From Ghiorsea sp. (GTDB lineage: Bacteria; Pseudomonadota; Zetaproteobacteria; Mariprofundales; Mariprofundaceae): 6,672 bases of DNA. Below the pieces are notes generated by a model. The model had not been told where the DNA came from and made no database searches. It saw nothing but the letters and a program-made list of their open reading frames with translations. Positions within the stretch are counted from its first letter, which is position 1; the number at the start of each line of letters is the position of its first letter. A program made the translations under genes and the position numbers. Location: positions 1 through 6,672 of the forward strand of contig JAJFLD010000028.1 in the NCBI GenBank assembly GCA_021772875.1, read 5' to 3'. Shown here one piece after another: positions 5,974 through 6,672 of the stretch.

Positions 5974-5979
5974 ATAAAT
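5951..5979 (+). promoter_or_regulatory. Weak sigma-70-like promoter candidate for glnK
   Basis: TTGAGT (5951-5956) and ATAAAT (5974-5979) are 17 bases apart, about 40 bases before glnK. The -10 is poor and the element overlaps the hairpin. An imperfect palindrome around ATCATGAT (5985-5992) follows and could be an operator. No GG-N10-GC sigma-54 pattern is seen between the porin stop and glnK. Confidence 0.2.
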
Positions 5980-6021
5980 AGTTTATCATGATTAAACAGA
6001 ATAAATATTTGGGAGAAGCTG

Positions 6022-6363
6022 ATGAAAAAAATTACTGCTGTTATCAAGCCATTTAAACTTGATGACGTAAAAGACGCGCTACTTGAGCTAGGTGTTTCTG
6101 GTATGAGTGTTTGCGAAATTCGTGGACATGGTCGCCAAAAAGGACACACCGAACTTTACCGTGGTGCAGAATATAATGTTGATTTTGTGCCAAAAACAGA
6201 AATATCAACTGTAGTTACAGCAGATCAAGTTGATGCTGTAATCGAAGCAATCACTAAAGCTGCAAGCAGCGGAAAAATTGGCGATGGTAAAATCTTCGTG
6301 ACCAATGTGGAGCGTGTTGTGCGCATCCGTACTGGCGAAGAAAATGCCGACGCGTTGAATTAA
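6022..6363 (+). CDS. glnK: PII nitrogen regulatory protein (GlnK/GlnB)
   Basis: PII is a trimeric cytoplasmic signal protein that binds ATP or ADP and 2-oxoglutarate and reports nitrogen status. When paired with Amt it plugs the ammonium channel at the membrane. The length, 113 residues, is typical. The T-loop (~37-55, GRQKGHTELYRGAEY) holds Tyr51, the uridylylation site in proteobacterial PII, and Arg47, the residue that enters the Amt pore in known complexes. Ligand residues Gln39, Lys58, Lys90, Arg101 and Arg103 are present. The B-loop SSGKIGDGKIF (82-92) and C-terminal VVRIRTGEE (99-107) are canonical. Position 54 is Asp, as in E. coli GlnB, where E. coli GlnK has Asn, so sequence alone does not separate GlnK from GlnB. 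The glnK name rests on the amtB neighbour 13 bases downstream. GGGAG (6011-6015) lies 6 bases before the ATG. Confidence 0.96.
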   Translation: MKKITAVIKPFKLDDVKDALLELGVSGMSVCEIRGHGRQKGHTELYRGAEYNVDFVPKTEISTVVTADQVDAVIEAITKAASSGKIGDGKIFVTNVERVVRIRTGEENADALN

Positions 6364-6376
6364 GGGAGATGATACA

Positions 6377-6672
6377 ATGGATCAATTAGCAGGAGACATT
6401 CTCCAAACAAAATACGCACTCGACACCTTCTACTTTTTGGTGATGGGTGCTTTCGTCATGTGGATGGCAGCAGGCTTCTCAATGTTGGAGGCAGGCCTTG
6501 TTCGTTCTAAGAATACAGCTGAAATTTTAACGAAAAATATCGTGCTGTATTCGATTGCTTGTATCATGTACATGATTGTAGGTTACAATATTATGTACGG
6601 TGGTTCAGCAAGCGGTTATTTACCTGATGCTTTAAGCTTTGGTTTAGGCGCAGATAATGATGTGGCAGCGGT
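6377..6672 (+). CDS. amtB: Ammonium transporter (Amt family), N-terminal part, cut by window end
   Basis: Only the first 98 codons are inside the window, and the frame is open at the edge. Amt proteins are trimeric inner-membrane channels of about 11 helices that import ammonium. The start ATG at 6377 has GGGAG (6364-6368) 8 bases upstream and lies 13 bases after the glnK stop, so the two are surely co-transcribed. Residues ~17-37 (FYFLVMGAFVMWMAAGFSML) are helix 1, followed by the Amt signature EAGLVRSKNTAEILTKN (38-54). Residues ~55-74 (IVLYSIACIMYMIVGY) are helix 2. The start leads straight into helix 1, with no cleavable signal peptide such as E. coli AmtB has. The AGFSMLEAGLVRSKN form belongs to the Amt branch with that wording rather than E. 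coli's ALFYGGLIRGKN. Pore histidines and any C-terminal extension lie outside the window. Confidence 0.93.
   Translation, partial: MDQLAGDILQTKYALDTFYFLVMGAFVMWMAAGFSMLEAGLVRSKNTAEILTKNIVLYSIACIMYMIVGYNIMYGGSASGYLPDALSFGLGADNDVAA

Noticed and set aside
5915..6021. Sigma-54 promoter directly upstream of glnK
   Set aside because: I searched by eye for GG-N10-GC with a TGGCA-like context and found none in this gap.
5943..6149. Minus-strand frame of 68 codons across the porin-glnK gap
   Set aside because: It overlaps the conserved glnK start and the hairpin, and its low-complexity Ser/Phe composition looks like a shadow of PII coding sequence.
1..6672. CRISPR arrays, tRNA or rRNA genes, insertion sequences, toxin-antitoxin or defence genes
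   Set aside because: No regularly spaced repeats, cloverleaf-like segments, transposase motifs or recognisable defence domains were seen on either strand.

Overview
The window comes from a Gram-negative bacterium. An outer-membrane porin with a Sec signal peptide, a DbpA-type helicase, a YehS-family protein and a PII/Amt pair all point to Proteobacteria in the broad sense. The DNA is moderately AT-rich by eye. A TorF-type porin beside glnK-amtB in an AT-rich genome would suit a marine or freshwater autotrophic proteobacterium (a zetaproteobacterium was considered), but the sequence alone does not fix the taxon.

Layout. The first ~106 bases are probably the tail of an upstream plus-strand gene. 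Next is hemH (ferrochelatase, 107-1129, +), which has a small hairpin across its stop codon. From 1251 to 4912 all genes are on the minus strand. In transcription order they are carA (small subunit of carbamoyl-phosphate synthetase), a yehS/DUF1456 gene, a dbpA-type DEAD-box RNA helicase, and an unrecognised one-TM-segment protein. Gaps between them are 41, 47 and 97 bases, so one transcript is plausible. carB does not follow carA here.

The ~300-base region 4913-5215 is a divergent control region. Leftward it has a perfect TATAAT -10 box and a long leader for carA. Rightward it has a strong match to a sigma-54 (-24/-12) promoter in front of a TorF-family porin gene (5216-5914). The porin is followed by a 10-bp hairpin, then glnK (PII signal protein, 6022-6363) and the start of an amtB-type ammonium transporter gene (6377 to the window end, truncated).

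How the genes fit together. The right-hand block reads as a nitrogen-acquisition unit. PII senses 2-oxoglutarate, ATP and ADP, and gates the Amt channel. The porin may be an outer-membrane component co-regulated with it. The sigma-54 element lies before the porin and none is visible directly before glnK, which suggests that nitrogen-limitation control enters the cluster through the porin promoter. carA, which uses glutamine nitrogen for arginine and pyrimidine synthesis, diverges from the same region. hemH and the RNA genes are housekeeping. I found no mobile element, CRISPR array, tRNA or rRNA. The sigma-54-porin-glnK-amtB arrangement is the most interesting feature; nothing here clearly amounts to a new defence or mobile system.
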